The position numbers were made by a program, and so were the translations under genes. Below the pieces are notes generated by a model that was not told the DNA's origin, did no database searches, and saw only the letters and a program-made list of their open reading frames with translations. A stretch of 10,207 nucleotides of DNA from Ruminococcaceae bacterium UBA1865 (lineage in GTDB: Bacteria > Bacillota > Clostridia > Oscillospirales > Acutalibacteraceae), in assembly GCA_002338255.1 (NCBI GenBank), contig DDHX01000021.1, positions 15,836-26,042 on the forward strand, given 5' to 3'. Within the stretch, counting starts at the first letter, position 1. Every line of letters begins with the position of its first letter. Positions 1-6,152 of the stretch are shown in pieces.

Positions 1-2652
1 ACTGTCAGCAGTCATACCATCAAGCAGCAGATCGGCCTGACCGACAGTCCGGCCCATTTGATTCAGGCACTCCTGTGTAATATTTGCAGAATAGATTCCG
101 TTATTTCCTTTTATCGCGTCAACAGTAACCGCTTTACCGTCAGCGTTTTTAAATGTAAACTGAACTTTTAGTACATTGCCGACCACCTTTGTGGAAACCG
201 CCGTGGGACTGCAAATCCGGTCATAGGAATTTGGCGAGGTGATATAGCCGTAAACACTGGCCGCCGGCTTTGGTGTTACATTCAAAGCTGCATAATCGCC
301 CGTGCTTGCTGCAAACATAGATTTATTGTCATTGTAGAAATCGATGAAATTATTGATCATCTCATGACCGCGGGTTTTACTGACCATATATGGTGCATCA
401 AAATTATCTTCTGAAAAATTTGCCCATACCATAAAATATGCCATATTGTGATTTGAAACAGCATTTAGTGCCTCTCTGAACCAATCCTTACGGGCGTTTC
501 CGGTTTTGGCCAGTGCACTGTTACCCACAAGTATTCCCGTTTCCGAAACTGCAGCGAGTTTTTGGTGGCTTTGCGCAATATTTTGAACAAGGTCCATGGT
601 GCTGTTAAAGGAATCCATCCATTTATCTTTTTCAGTTGGGTTTCTGTGGTACATGTCAAATGTAATCACATCAATAAAAGCGTCTCCTGGGTAGCGCGCC
701 AGATAATCGCTTTCATCCATAAATGGGCCCCCTGGCGAATAAACATACAGAAAATTGTGGATTCCTTTTGTATCGCGCAGGTATTCTTCGGTGTAGCGGT
801 AAAGGTTTTTATATTGGCTTGGCGAACAGAACGGAGCACCCCACCAAAACCAATTTCCGTTGTTTTCATGGAAGGGCCGGAACAGCACAGTGACGCCTTG
901 TTGCTGAAGTTTCCCCCCATATTGGGCTACCATGTCAAGATAACCAATGTAGATTTCATTCAGGTCACCGCCTGGCAAAATCCGCTGGACGATATTCCCA
1001 TCCGTTACATTAGGAGAATATCCGGAGTAATCGTATTTGCCGTTTGTTTTTCCTTTTGCGGCAACTTTTGCAAAGTTTGGCATATGGCACGACATCGTGA
1101 CGATAGAGCCTTTTGTATGCGCATTGATGCTGATGCTAGCCGCTTTGTCAATCAGGTTTTCACCTTTATTCGCCTGCAGTTCATCACCTGTCAGTGAAAG
1201 TCCGTCGATCCCAATCACGGCCGGGTAATCTCCGACAACGTCAAAGGTATCGGAATTGCTGTCTCCTTTGCCGGCCTTGCAATGTGTATCGTTTTGATGG
1301 CCGTACAGCACCTTGTCAGATTTTGCAATTCCCTTCAGGTAGGCATACAGGTTAACCGTGTCCTTTATTGCACTAGTATCTGTTAGGCTAACCTCGGAAG
1401 GTATTTCAAGACCATTGATGTCTACTGGTGTCTTTGAACTTATTTTTGTAGTCTTTTCCACGTAGCCGTCCAAAATAGTTTTCTGATCCAGTGTGATGTT
1501 GTCGAGGTATAGGTTACCATTATAGTCAGCGCTGCTTCCGACAATGCAAACCTCCATATAAGTAATATTCGCATCCGCAGTGGAGAAAGGTACGCTGACG
1601 GTAATCTTTTTATAGTCTATACCACCAATCGTCACATTCTGTGCAGATTTTAAGTCGATGTCCGGATAAGTATTGACGACATCCTTGTCAGACTTCATAT
1701 AGAGCTTTGTTTTAAAGGAACCTGTTGTCATGACCTGCGGGCTATAATACAGATCGTAGGCCAGAATGTTGTAGCCATTCAGGTTGAATTTATCGGTGCT
1801 GTTTACCAGTTTAACTTCATCCCAGCTTTCTTGAGGCGAAAAGCTGGTAGTCAGTTTGGCGGAGCCCCCACCTACGGTGCTATCATAGGTAAGCGTTGGT
1901 ATCGCCCGCCCGTCTTGGGTGCGATCGGGATATGTTCCGCCGTAGGACCAGTTCATCAGATCGTTTTTGAAATCCCAAATTTTTGGAGAAACTTGGGGAA
2001 ACGCTGGCTGTTCGGGACTACCAGATGAAAATATAATATTGTCAATGGCTAACTTACCGCTGTAATTGCACTTCCATGCGGAAAGCTGAATGGTAACCGC
2101 TTTTAGGCCCGCCGGCAAATCCTTGCCGAATTTTATTGTAACAGGGGCACAGCAGTACCCATTCCCAAGATTTTTAAAATCTGTACCTTTCAGCTCACCA
2201 TAATCATCCGAACTGTTCCAGTCCCACTTGTCACCTGCTTTTGCTGCCGCCGTGTATTTGATGACATTGTCGAAACTTACGGAACTTCCAGGAAGTATGA
2301 GGTCGAATGTCATAGCGGCCCCGCTTGGGATGGCTTTGTCATAACTTGTGTAGAAAGTAAATTCACATTTGTTACTGTCCCAGTTCTCAGTTCTGTCAAA
2401 CGTTTTGCTGAACACAAGAGCCTTTCCTTTGCCAAACTGTTCTACGGAAGCTTTCGGAGATGCTTCATCTGCTCCTTTTTCGGTTTCAAAGTCATTGGTG
2501 TAAATCACGACTCCTGTTGCTCCACTTTCCTTACCAGACTCCTGTTGGTATCCGGAAGCTATTGCAGACGCACCGGACAACGGCAGACCGGCAAGAAGAA
2601 AGGATATAGACAAAATCAGCGACAGAAATTTTGCAAACACTTGATTTTTCAT
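1..2652 (-). CDS. Secreted multimodular GH26 endo-beta-1,4-mannanase (3' end beyond window)
   Basis: This reading frame is uninterrupted for 884 codons from ATG 2652 to the window edge, so the C-terminus is missing. The start is fixed by TAAGGAGG six bases upstream and a classic signal peptide (residues 1-30, MKNQ then a hydrophobic core, ending ASA). Residues about 42-207 and 221-390 are two beta-sandwich, carbohydrate-binding-like modules, each ending in a similar 'xDNIxx' strand; families CBM23/27 are the nearest guess. The GH26 catalytic domain spans about 425-780: YGHQND at 450-455, the signature RPFHENNGNWFWWG with acid/base E596, Tyr668 in FDMYH, and nucleophile E704 in AVSETG. The 108-residue gap between the two Glu equals that in Cellvibrio Man26A. 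From about 795 an Ig-like module begins. The family hydrolyses beta-1,4-mannan or glucomannan outside the cell with retention. Cell-wall attachment (for example SLH repeats) cannot be seen. Specificity within GH26 is inferred from motifs only. Confidence 0.93.
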   Translation of the reverse strand, partial: MKNQVFAKFLSLILSISFLLAGLPLSGASAIASGYQQESGKESGATGVVIYTNDFETEKGADEASPKASVEQFGKGKALVFSKTFDRTENWDSNKCEFTFYTSYDKAIPSGAAMTFDLILPGSSVSFDNVIKYTAAAKAGDKWDWNSSDDYGELKGTDFKNLGNGYCCAPVTIKFGKDLPAGLKAVTIQLSAWKCNYSGKLAIDNIIFSSGSPEQPAFPQVSPKIWDFKNDLMNWSYGGTYPDRTQDGRAIPTLTYDSTVGGGSAKLTTSFSPQESWDEVKLVNSTDKFNLNGYNILAYDLYYSPQVMTTGSFKTKLYMKSDKDVVNTYPDIDLKSAQNVTIGGIDYKKITVSVPFSTADANITYMEVCIVGSSADYNGNLYLDNITLDQKTILDGYVEKTTKISSKTPVDINGLEIPSEVSLTDTSAIKDTVNLYAYLKGIAKSDKVLYGHQNDTHCKAGKGDSNSDTFDVVGDYPAVIGIDGLSLTGDELQANKGENLIDKAASISINAHTKGSIVTMSCHMPNFAKVAAKGKTNGKYDYSGYSPNVTDGNIVQRILPGGDLNEIYIGYLDMVAQYGGKLQQQGVTVLFRPFHENNGNWFWWGAPFCSPSQYKNLYRYTEEYLRDTKGIHNFLYVYSPGGPFMDESDYLARYPGDAFIDVITFDMYHRNPTEKDKWMDSFNSTMDLVQNIAQSHQKLAAVSETGILVGNSALAKTGNARKDWFREALNAVSNHNMAYFMVWANFSEDNFDAPYMVSKTRGHEMINNFIDFYNDNKSMFAASTGDYAALNVTPKPAASVYGYITSPNSYDRICSPTAVSTKVVGNVLKVQFTFKNADGKAVTVDAIKGNNGIYSANITQECLNQMGRTVGQADLLLDGMTADS

Positions 2653-2658
2653 TTGAGT

Positions 2659-2666
2659 CCTCCTTA
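2659..2666 (-). promoter_or_regulatory. Ribosome binding site of the mannanase gene
   Basis: TAAGGAGG on the minus strand, six bases before ATG 2652. It is a near-perfect Shine-Dalgarno sequence and confirms the chosen start. Confidence 0.85.
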
Positions 2667-2700
2667 AATTTAGCTAACTCTATATTCGCTAACCTAAATT
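2667..2700 (-). promoter_or_regulatory. Inverted repeat just upstream of the mannanase ribosome site
   Basis: AATTTAG at 2667-2673 is repeated inverted as CTAAATT at 2694-2700. The hexamer GCTAAC occurs at 2673-2678 and again at 2688-2693 in direct orientation. The pair lies directly upstream of the Shine-Dalgarno sequence, so it could be an operator or a weak 5'-UTR hairpin. This is seen in the sequence only; no regulator is identified. Confidence 0.3.
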
Positions 2701-2869
2701 CTGTAATTTACATTTTTATATCACCTGCCATTATTACCAAATATTTTATACTATCTTTAATAATTATATGATATCATGAAGCATAAAATTAATATATTAT
2801 TAAATTACTCAATGTTTAACATTTATTTTAGATAAAGTAACTTAATTATATGGAAATTAAAATTAATAT
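2701..2869. other. AT-rich spacer upstream of the mannanase
   Basis: No open frame of interest. This very AT-rich stretch must carry the mannanase promoter, because the nearest upstream minus-strand reading is only an IS relic. On the minus strand several TATAAT-like hexamers occur, but none has a convincing -35 at 16-18 bases. A 10-bp palindrome, ATGATATCAT, sits at 2768-2777 and could be a protein-binding site. No catabolite-repression-like box was recognised. Confidence 0.4.
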
Positions 2870-3123
2870 TTAAGTAACTATTTTGTATTCAGGCATTGCA
2901 GTGATAACCCAGTTATAGAAAAGCGTCGATCCGTTTTTAGGTCTGTAAACAAGATCAGTAGCAACGTCTATACAGTGAAGGTTATGAATATGATCTGGAC
3001 ACACTTCTGCTTGTATAATTTCTACGTTTTTCCAGGTGCACAGTTCTCTCAATATTTTCCTATTTCTACTCGCATATCTCCATATGCTACTTTTTTACAA
3101 TACTTTGGTACGAATACTATATC
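2870..3123 (-). pseudogene. tnpA: Truncated IS200/IS605-family TnpA (Y1 transposase) relic
   Basis: The minus-strand frame reads VFVPKY, then a GDMRVEIGKILRELC-like segment, then VEIIQAEVCPDHIHNL. This is the N-terminal part of Y1/HUH transposases of the IS200/IS605 (PF01797) type. The metal-binding HUH pair is present as HIH, encoded at 2984-2992. Similarity stops just after this motif (about 2978), and the last 36 codons before the TAA at 2870-2872 do not resemble the family. A full TnpA is about 130-155 residues and ends with the catalytic Tyr helix, which is absent here. No good start with a ribosome site is seen; the upstream frame runs on without an obvious N-terminus. It is inactive by inference, a decayed insertion. 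Confidence 0.72.
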
Positions 3124-3308
3124 AGACTGTGTAAAAACGCAGGTAATAGTAGGTGGTAACAGTCGTTTGCGTGTTTGTTTAGACAAAAAGTAATAATATT
3201 TAGGAAAACAGAAATGTTTCTTACAACATCCCCACTATTTTCTGTACTCCTACTGTATTGATTGTTCTTTTTAAGTTGTAGGCTAGAAAATGCAGCGGTA
3301 TTTATTTG
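3124..3308. other. Intergenic stretch with no supported gene
   Basis: It lies between the two transposase relics. Short open stretches exist in several frames, but none has a ribosome site, recognisable motif or coherent protein character. It is most likely decayed insertion-sequence DNA. Confidence 0.5.
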
Positions 3309-3440
3309 TCAACAAAGCGCTTTTACCGGACACGCTTTGCATACTTTGGGATAGGAATATCTTGAGCCGGGTGTTTTAGAGGTTAATCTGCGAGCTTTGT
3401 GCGGCAATATATGTCCCTGTGGGCAAACTGTTATTGTCAT
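3309..3440 (-). pseudogene. Fragment of a second transposase (IS1182-like, CxxCPxxxxC)
   Basis: The 43-codon minus-strand frame from ATG 3440 to TGA 3311-3309 reads CPQGHILPHK near the start and SYPKVCKACPVKALC at the end. A CPxG segment followed about 25-30 residues later by a CxxCPxxxxC knuckle is typical of the middle of IS1182-type DDE transposases. The flanking catalytic acidic residues are absent. A better-placed ATG at 3450, in another frame and nine bases after AAAAGGAGG, gives only MNSYDNNSLP... ending at a TAA 24 codons on. A likely history is an internal deletion that joined the transposase start to its middle. The family call rests on the cysteine pattern only. Confidence 0.5.
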
Positions 3441-3460
3441 AAGAATTCATCTCTAATGTC

Positions 3461-3519
3461 CTCCTTTTGATATATCTTGTTGCAGTTGTTAGACCGCAGC
3501 TTTATTATATCAAAAGGAG
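3461..3519. repeat. 14-bp perfect inverted repeat; IS-end hairpin masking a ribosome site
   Basis: CTCCTTTTGATATA at 3461-3474 is exactly inverted at 3506-3519 around a 31-base centre. Read on the minus strand, the 3' arm contains AAAAGGAG, part of the AAAAGGAGG ribosome site (3460-3468) nine bases before ATG 3450, so folding would hide it. Read on the plus strand, the stem is followed by CTTTTTTG (3520-3527), like an intrinsic terminator with a long loop. Hairpins of this kind at IS ends are known to stop outside transcription from driving transposase translation. Confidence 0.6.
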
Positions 3520-3635
3520 CTTTTTTGTTATATGGAACGATTAAGCTTTTTCTGAACATCTCGGCACAGCCGGGAGTTTTCGTAATACAAGAAAAATCAA
3601 TAATCTCAGGAGCTTATTAATTACAGATTTTCAAT
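3520..3635. other. Short spacer downstream of the TadZ-like gene
   Basis: It contains no gene. A GC-rich hairpin, CTCGGC/GCCGGGAG with one bulged G (3560-3576), is followed on the plus strand by TTTT. On the minus strand, the direction of the upstream operon, AATCT/AGATT (about 3602-3629) followed by a T-rich run could be a weak stop. Neither is a convincing terminator. Confidence 0.3.
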
Positions 3636-4655
3636 TCACGTAATATACTCCTGTATTAGCAGACGGTAGATATGACCGTTCACATTGTTACTGAACAGAT
3701 CGTGGGAAGCATCGACGATTTGGATATCTTCCCCAAACAGCGATGTGCAATACTCTTGAAACTCCCACGGAACACAAAGTCCAATTTTGGTAAGCTTCAT
3801 ACTGCCGCAGACTTGCATCGCCTTATGAAATGTGGGAATATCATAAGGCAAGATGCTTCCACACAATAGGCGTATTTGCGCTTCACAAAATACAGTTGGT
3901 GGTGTCTGTATTTCCCCACAGTCGCAAATGATAAATTGGTAATCGCGGTCAGGCTCATTGGTCAGGTAACAGTCCAGACCGTCAAGGGAATAATGCTCGC
4001 CCATACGCTCCGCGTCATAGATATTTAAAAGTATCTGCAAACTCCGGGTTGTGTTAATTTCCATATAGCAAACATCCGCGCCCCTTGCGTTCAGCCACTC
4101 GGCCATATTAAAAGCCGTTACAGTCACACCGCTTCTGCGCTGTGTACCTGCAACGGCTATTTTAATGTTCTTAGCATTCCATTTGTATGAGACAATTTCC
4201 TCCAACTCTGCTTTTGGATCAGATTCAGGCTGCAATGTTAGCTTGTAGGTTTCAAACTGTGGAATGTATTTTTCCATTCCTGCATCCGACAAACATTCAG
4301 CCAGTTCTCCAGCAACTGTATCCAGCGTGTCAGCGGTGACAAGATTCACAACGCCGATGGAATCAAGGCGTTCAATGGCGTCATTGGAACCTTCGCAGTC
4401 AGAGAGAATCACGATAATCCGGGAAGAAAACATCATCTGGAAGGACTGGAGCGCCACGATAAAATCCTCCAACTGTTCTTCTACACAGGAGAAATCCACC
4501 ACGAAATACTTCGCCGTAGCATAGTTTCGCATGTCCTTGGTAACAAAACTGCGCAATGAGAATTTTCCCACCAGCTTTTTAACGGTCAGTTCCTTGTCTT
4601 TTGCCGCGGTGTCGATTAGACCGTTTTTGTTATTGCTCGTCAAGTATAATAGCAA
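3636..4655 (-). CDS. TadZ/CpaE-like P-loop protein with degenerate Walker A
   Basis: 339 residues from TTG 4655, chosen because GGGAGG lies nine bases upstream and the frame then runs unbroken. Residues about 1-130 alternate predicted strands and helices (YFVVDFSC, RIIVILSDCE, GVVNLVTADT), like a receiver or atypical-receiver fold. Residues about 163-339 look like a MinD/ParA-type P-loop domain, with AGTQRRSGVT at 169-178, an MEIN segment at 198-201 like the switch region of this class, and FIICDCG at 241-247 as a Walker-B-like strand. This two-part layout matches TadZ/CpaE, which places Tad pili or secretion machines at the pole. Arginines stand where the family has K-G-G-x-G-K/T, so ATP hydrolysis is doubtful. 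It overlaps the 48-residue membrane gene by 16 bases, so translation is probably coupled. The role in the conjugative element is inferred. Confidence 0.65.
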   Translation of the reverse strand: MLLYLTSNNKNGLIDTAAKDKELTVKKLVGKFSLRSFVTKDMRNYATAKYFVVDFSCVEEQLEDFIVALQSFQMMFSSRIIVILSDCEGSNDAIERLDSIGVVNLVTADTLDTVAGELAECLSDAGMEKYIPQFETYKLTLQPESDPKAELEEIVSYKWNAKNIKIAVAGTQRRSGVTVTAFNMAEWLNARGADVCYMEINTTRSLQILLNIYDAERMGEHYSLDGLDCYLTNEPDRDYQFIICDCGEIQTPPTVFCEAQIRLLCGSILPYDIPTFHKAMQVCGSMKLTKIGLCVPWEFQEYCTSLFGEDIQIVDASHDLFSNNVNGHIYRLLIQEYIT

Positions 4656-4786
4656 TGGTACACACCTCCCGCCTGTGAATTCAGACTGATTTTCCCCTGT
4701 GCTTTGGAAGTGAACAAGAGAATGATTCCAACCACCACAATGACAATATAAAAGAAAAGCTTCATCAGCTTTTTATTACAATTCAT
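4640..4786 (-). CDS. 48-residue single-pass membrane peptide
   Basis: Minus-strand ATG 4786 to TGA 4642-4640. TTAAGGAGG, eight bases upstream, overlaps the stop codon of the C39-like peptidase gene. Residues 1-9 are basic (MNCNKKLMK), about 10-26 form a strongly hydrophobic helix (FFYIVIVVVGIILLF), and the tail is short and polar with K, Q, N and Tyr residues. The expected topology is N-inside with a short outer tail. Its end overlaps the TadZ-like start by 16 bases, and the perfect ribosome site supports real translation. No family is recognised. It could be an assembly subunit or anchor for its neighbours. Confidence 0.7.
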   Translation of the reverse strand: MNCNKKLMKLFFYIVIVVVGIILLFTSKAQGKISLNSQAGGVYHCYYT

Positions 4787-4799
4787 AAAACTGGCCTCC

Positions 4800-5627
4800 T
4801 TAACCGATTACCCATAATGGGCCGCCCGCCGATGCTCCTTGCCTTGCTTCGTTCAGAATAATGGACAGATCCCATTTTTCATTGCTTCGTTTGACGCTGG
4901 CTGGGTCGGCCACCAGAATTTTCCCGTCTTTGGTAACGCCGCGTAAAACAATAAAATGTCCGCTACTTGTAAAATGGCCTTTGGCCATGATTGCAATCAC
5001 CAGTTCTCCGTTGGAAAGTGCGTCAATCAATTCTTGAGGTTCATTGACGTCAATACTTTTCACTTGCAGTCCAAAAGCTTTCGCGCCGTTTGGAATCAAC
5101 GAATGATAGGAACCGTTGCCGGGACAGCAGCATCCGTTTTGGTACGACCATTCCGCCATTTCTTTCGGGTTTACCTTATGAGAGGTAAGGCTCGATATCA
5201 CCATTGCAAGCGCAGTTGGGCCACAGCCACTTGTCCCGATGGTATCGCTCGGCCCATATAATTCGTCTTTCCACCGAACATCGGTTTGATTGTAATAGAC
5301 CACCTTCGTTGAACCGTCTGTAAAGGTCAGGCCGGAATAGTCCTTGCCAGCGTTTTCCTTATAATCTTTTCCATAGACACCAACTGTTTGATTGTATCCG
5401 TAGTCAACCTGAAAGTCCTGCACAACCTTGACTTCATCTCCGACAAGCCAACCTGACAAAGCTGAAAACGGACTTGTGATGAGGTACAGAATCAGGGAAA
5501 TCAGCAGACACAAGCCAATAGCAGGTGCAAAAATCAGAATCATCGTTCGATGCCTTGCTTCTTCATCCGTCGTCAGTTTGATTACTGCCTGTGCCAGCAG
5601 CTTTGCCGTTACCGGATCAACCGCCAC
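4800..5627 (-). CDS. Membrane-anchored C39-like cysteine peptidase
   Basis: 275 residues from GTG 5627. This start is preferred because GGAGG lies eight bases upstream (5636-5640); the open frame continues further upstream only through a terminator. Residues 29-50 form one membrane helix after a charged N-terminus, placing the rest outside. A polar stretch leads into the peptidase: YYNQTDVRW at 111-119 is the typical opening of peptidase_C39_2 proteins, Cys135 in GTSGCGPT is the nucleophile, His224 in SGHFIVL and Asp241 in VADP complete the triad. The CCC run at 166-168 is unusual. Similar membrane-tethered cysteine hydrolases (NlpC/P60, CHAP, C39) accompany VirB4 systems in Gram-positive elements, where some open the wall or process envelope proteins. 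Substrate unknown; wall action is inferred. The next gene's ribosome site overlaps its stop. Confidence 0.82.
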   Translation of the reverse strand: MAVDPVTAKLLAQAVIKLTTDEEARHRTMILIFAPAIGLCLLISLILYLITSPFSALSGWLVGDEVKVVQDFQVDYGYNQTVGVYGKDYKENAGKDYSGLTFTDGSTKVVYYNQTDVRWKDELYGPSDTIGTSGCGPTALAMVISSLTSHKVNPKEMAEWSYQNGCCCPGNGSYHSLIPNGAKAFGLQVKSIDVNEPQELIDALSNGELVIAIMAKGHFTSSGHFIVLRGVTKDGKILVADPASVKRSNEKWDLSIILNEARQGASAGGPLWVIG

Positions 5628-5640
5628 ACACTTCACCTCC

Positions 5641-5680
5641 AAAAAAAATAGTCGGGTGCGTTTTTGTTCGCACCCGACTA
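5641..5680 (-). terminator. Intrinsic terminator between the AbrB-like and C39-like genes
   Basis: A perfect 12-bp stem, TAGTCGGGTGCG at 5649-5660 with its inverse at 5669-5680, encloses an 8-base loop. On the minus strand it is followed at once by eight T (5648-5641). The T-run touches the GGAGG of the next gene, so downstream expression must come from read-through, attenuation or antitermination, as no promoter fits in the gap. Confidence 0.92.
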
Positions 5681-5692
5681 AATCCGATATTT

Positions 5693-5935
5693 CTATAAAT
5701 TTTTTATTCTTTCTATACAGGACGCGCAAACCGGTTTTCTCATTACTTCGGTAAGCTTTTCTGTACCTTGGCAAAAAACACACTGTTTCATGGATTTTCG
5801 CAAAACAACGGTTTCGCTTTCATCCACGCAAATGTCGATTTTCTCCCCAGGCTTAATATCGTAATTGCTCCTAACTTCTGCCGGTAAGATAATCCGCCCC
5901 AGTTCGTCCACTTTTCTTGTTGCCAGTACTTTCAT
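5693..5935 (-). CDS. AbrB/SpoVT-type DNA-binding regulator with zinc-knuckle tail
   Basis: 80 residues from ATG 5935, supported by AAGGGGA nine bases upstream; the in-frame ATG at 5956 has no better site. Residues 3-47 match the swapped-hairpin AbrB domain (RKVDELGRIILPAEVR, then GEKIDICV and VLRK), known as a dimeric DNA-binding fold in transition-state regulators. Residues 52-73 hold two CxxC knuckles (CVFC and CASC) 14 residues apart, a likely zinc ribbon that could mediate partner or DNA contact. The gene is first in the minus-strand operon, behind a near-consensus promoter, and ends at a strong terminator. By position it probably regulates its own operon or works against the divergent XRE gene; targets are not visible. 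Confidence 0.87.
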   Translation of the reverse strand: MKVLATRKVDELGRIILPAEVRSNYDIKPGEKIDICVDESETVVLRKSMKQCVFCQGTEKLTEVMRKPVCASCIERIKNL

Positions 5936-6048
5936 GATATATTTCCCCTTTTCCATTATAATTGTCTTTTTCCATTTCTCAGGCACACTAACGTAACATG
6001 GAATTCTTTTTTTACATAATGTGTGGTATTTAAAACTCTACAATATAA

Positions 6049-6077
6049 ATTATATCGCTTTAAATGATATACGTCAA
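6049..6077 (-). promoter_or_regulatory. Sigma-A-like promoter for the AbrB-led operon
   Basis: On the minus strand TTGACG (6077-6072) and TATAAT (6054-6049) are separated by exactly 17 bases. Transcription would start near 6042, leaving a leader of about 107 bases before ATG 5935. It is the best promoter in the window. Confidence 0.8.
6051..6071. promoter_or_regulatory. Candidate operator inside the AbrB promoter
   Basis: TATATC (6051-6056) and GATATA (6066-6071) form a perfect inverted repeat around a TTTAAA-containing 9-base spacer, between and overlapping the -10 and -35 of the minus promoter. A dimer of XRE or AbrB type bound here would block the polymerase. Its function is inferred from geometry alone. 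Confidence 0.4.
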
Positions 6078-6121
6078 TCAAAATATCGGCTGTATTTCCA
6101 CATAATTTTTAAAGTACCGCT

Positions 6122-6127
6122 TATAAT
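6122..6127 (+). promoter_or_regulatory. Possible -10 element of the XRE gene
   Basis: TATAAT lies 25 bases before ATG 6153, but no convincing -35 stands 16-18 bases upstream (TTCCAC at 6096-6101 is 20 bases away). If used, the promoter would be weak or activator-dependent and the leader very short. Confidence 0.4.
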
Positions 6128-6152
6128 CATACACATAAGGTGGTGAGCCGTC

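Noticed and set aside
562..1197. Plus-strand open frame of about 211 codons
   Set aside because: It lies antisense to the GH26 catalytic domain, whose motifs and residue spacing are clear; it has no ribosome site or recognisable domain.
2975..3193. Plus-strand 72-codon frame
   Set aside because: It is the complement of the IS200-type TnpA relic, where the minus-strand reading matches a known family.
3560..3580. Hairpin CTCGGC/GCCGGGAG followed by TTTT as a plus-strand terminator
   Set aside because: The stem is bulged, the T-run is only four bases, and no plus-strand gene leads into it.
4264..4524. Plus-strand Ser-rich 86-codon frame
   Set aside because: It is antisense to the TadZ-like gene, with low-complexity composition and no start signals.
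5628..5783. N-terminal extension of the C39-like peptidase
   Set aside because: The extra 52 codons would read through the AbrB gene end and a strong terminator; GTG 5627 has the ribosome site.
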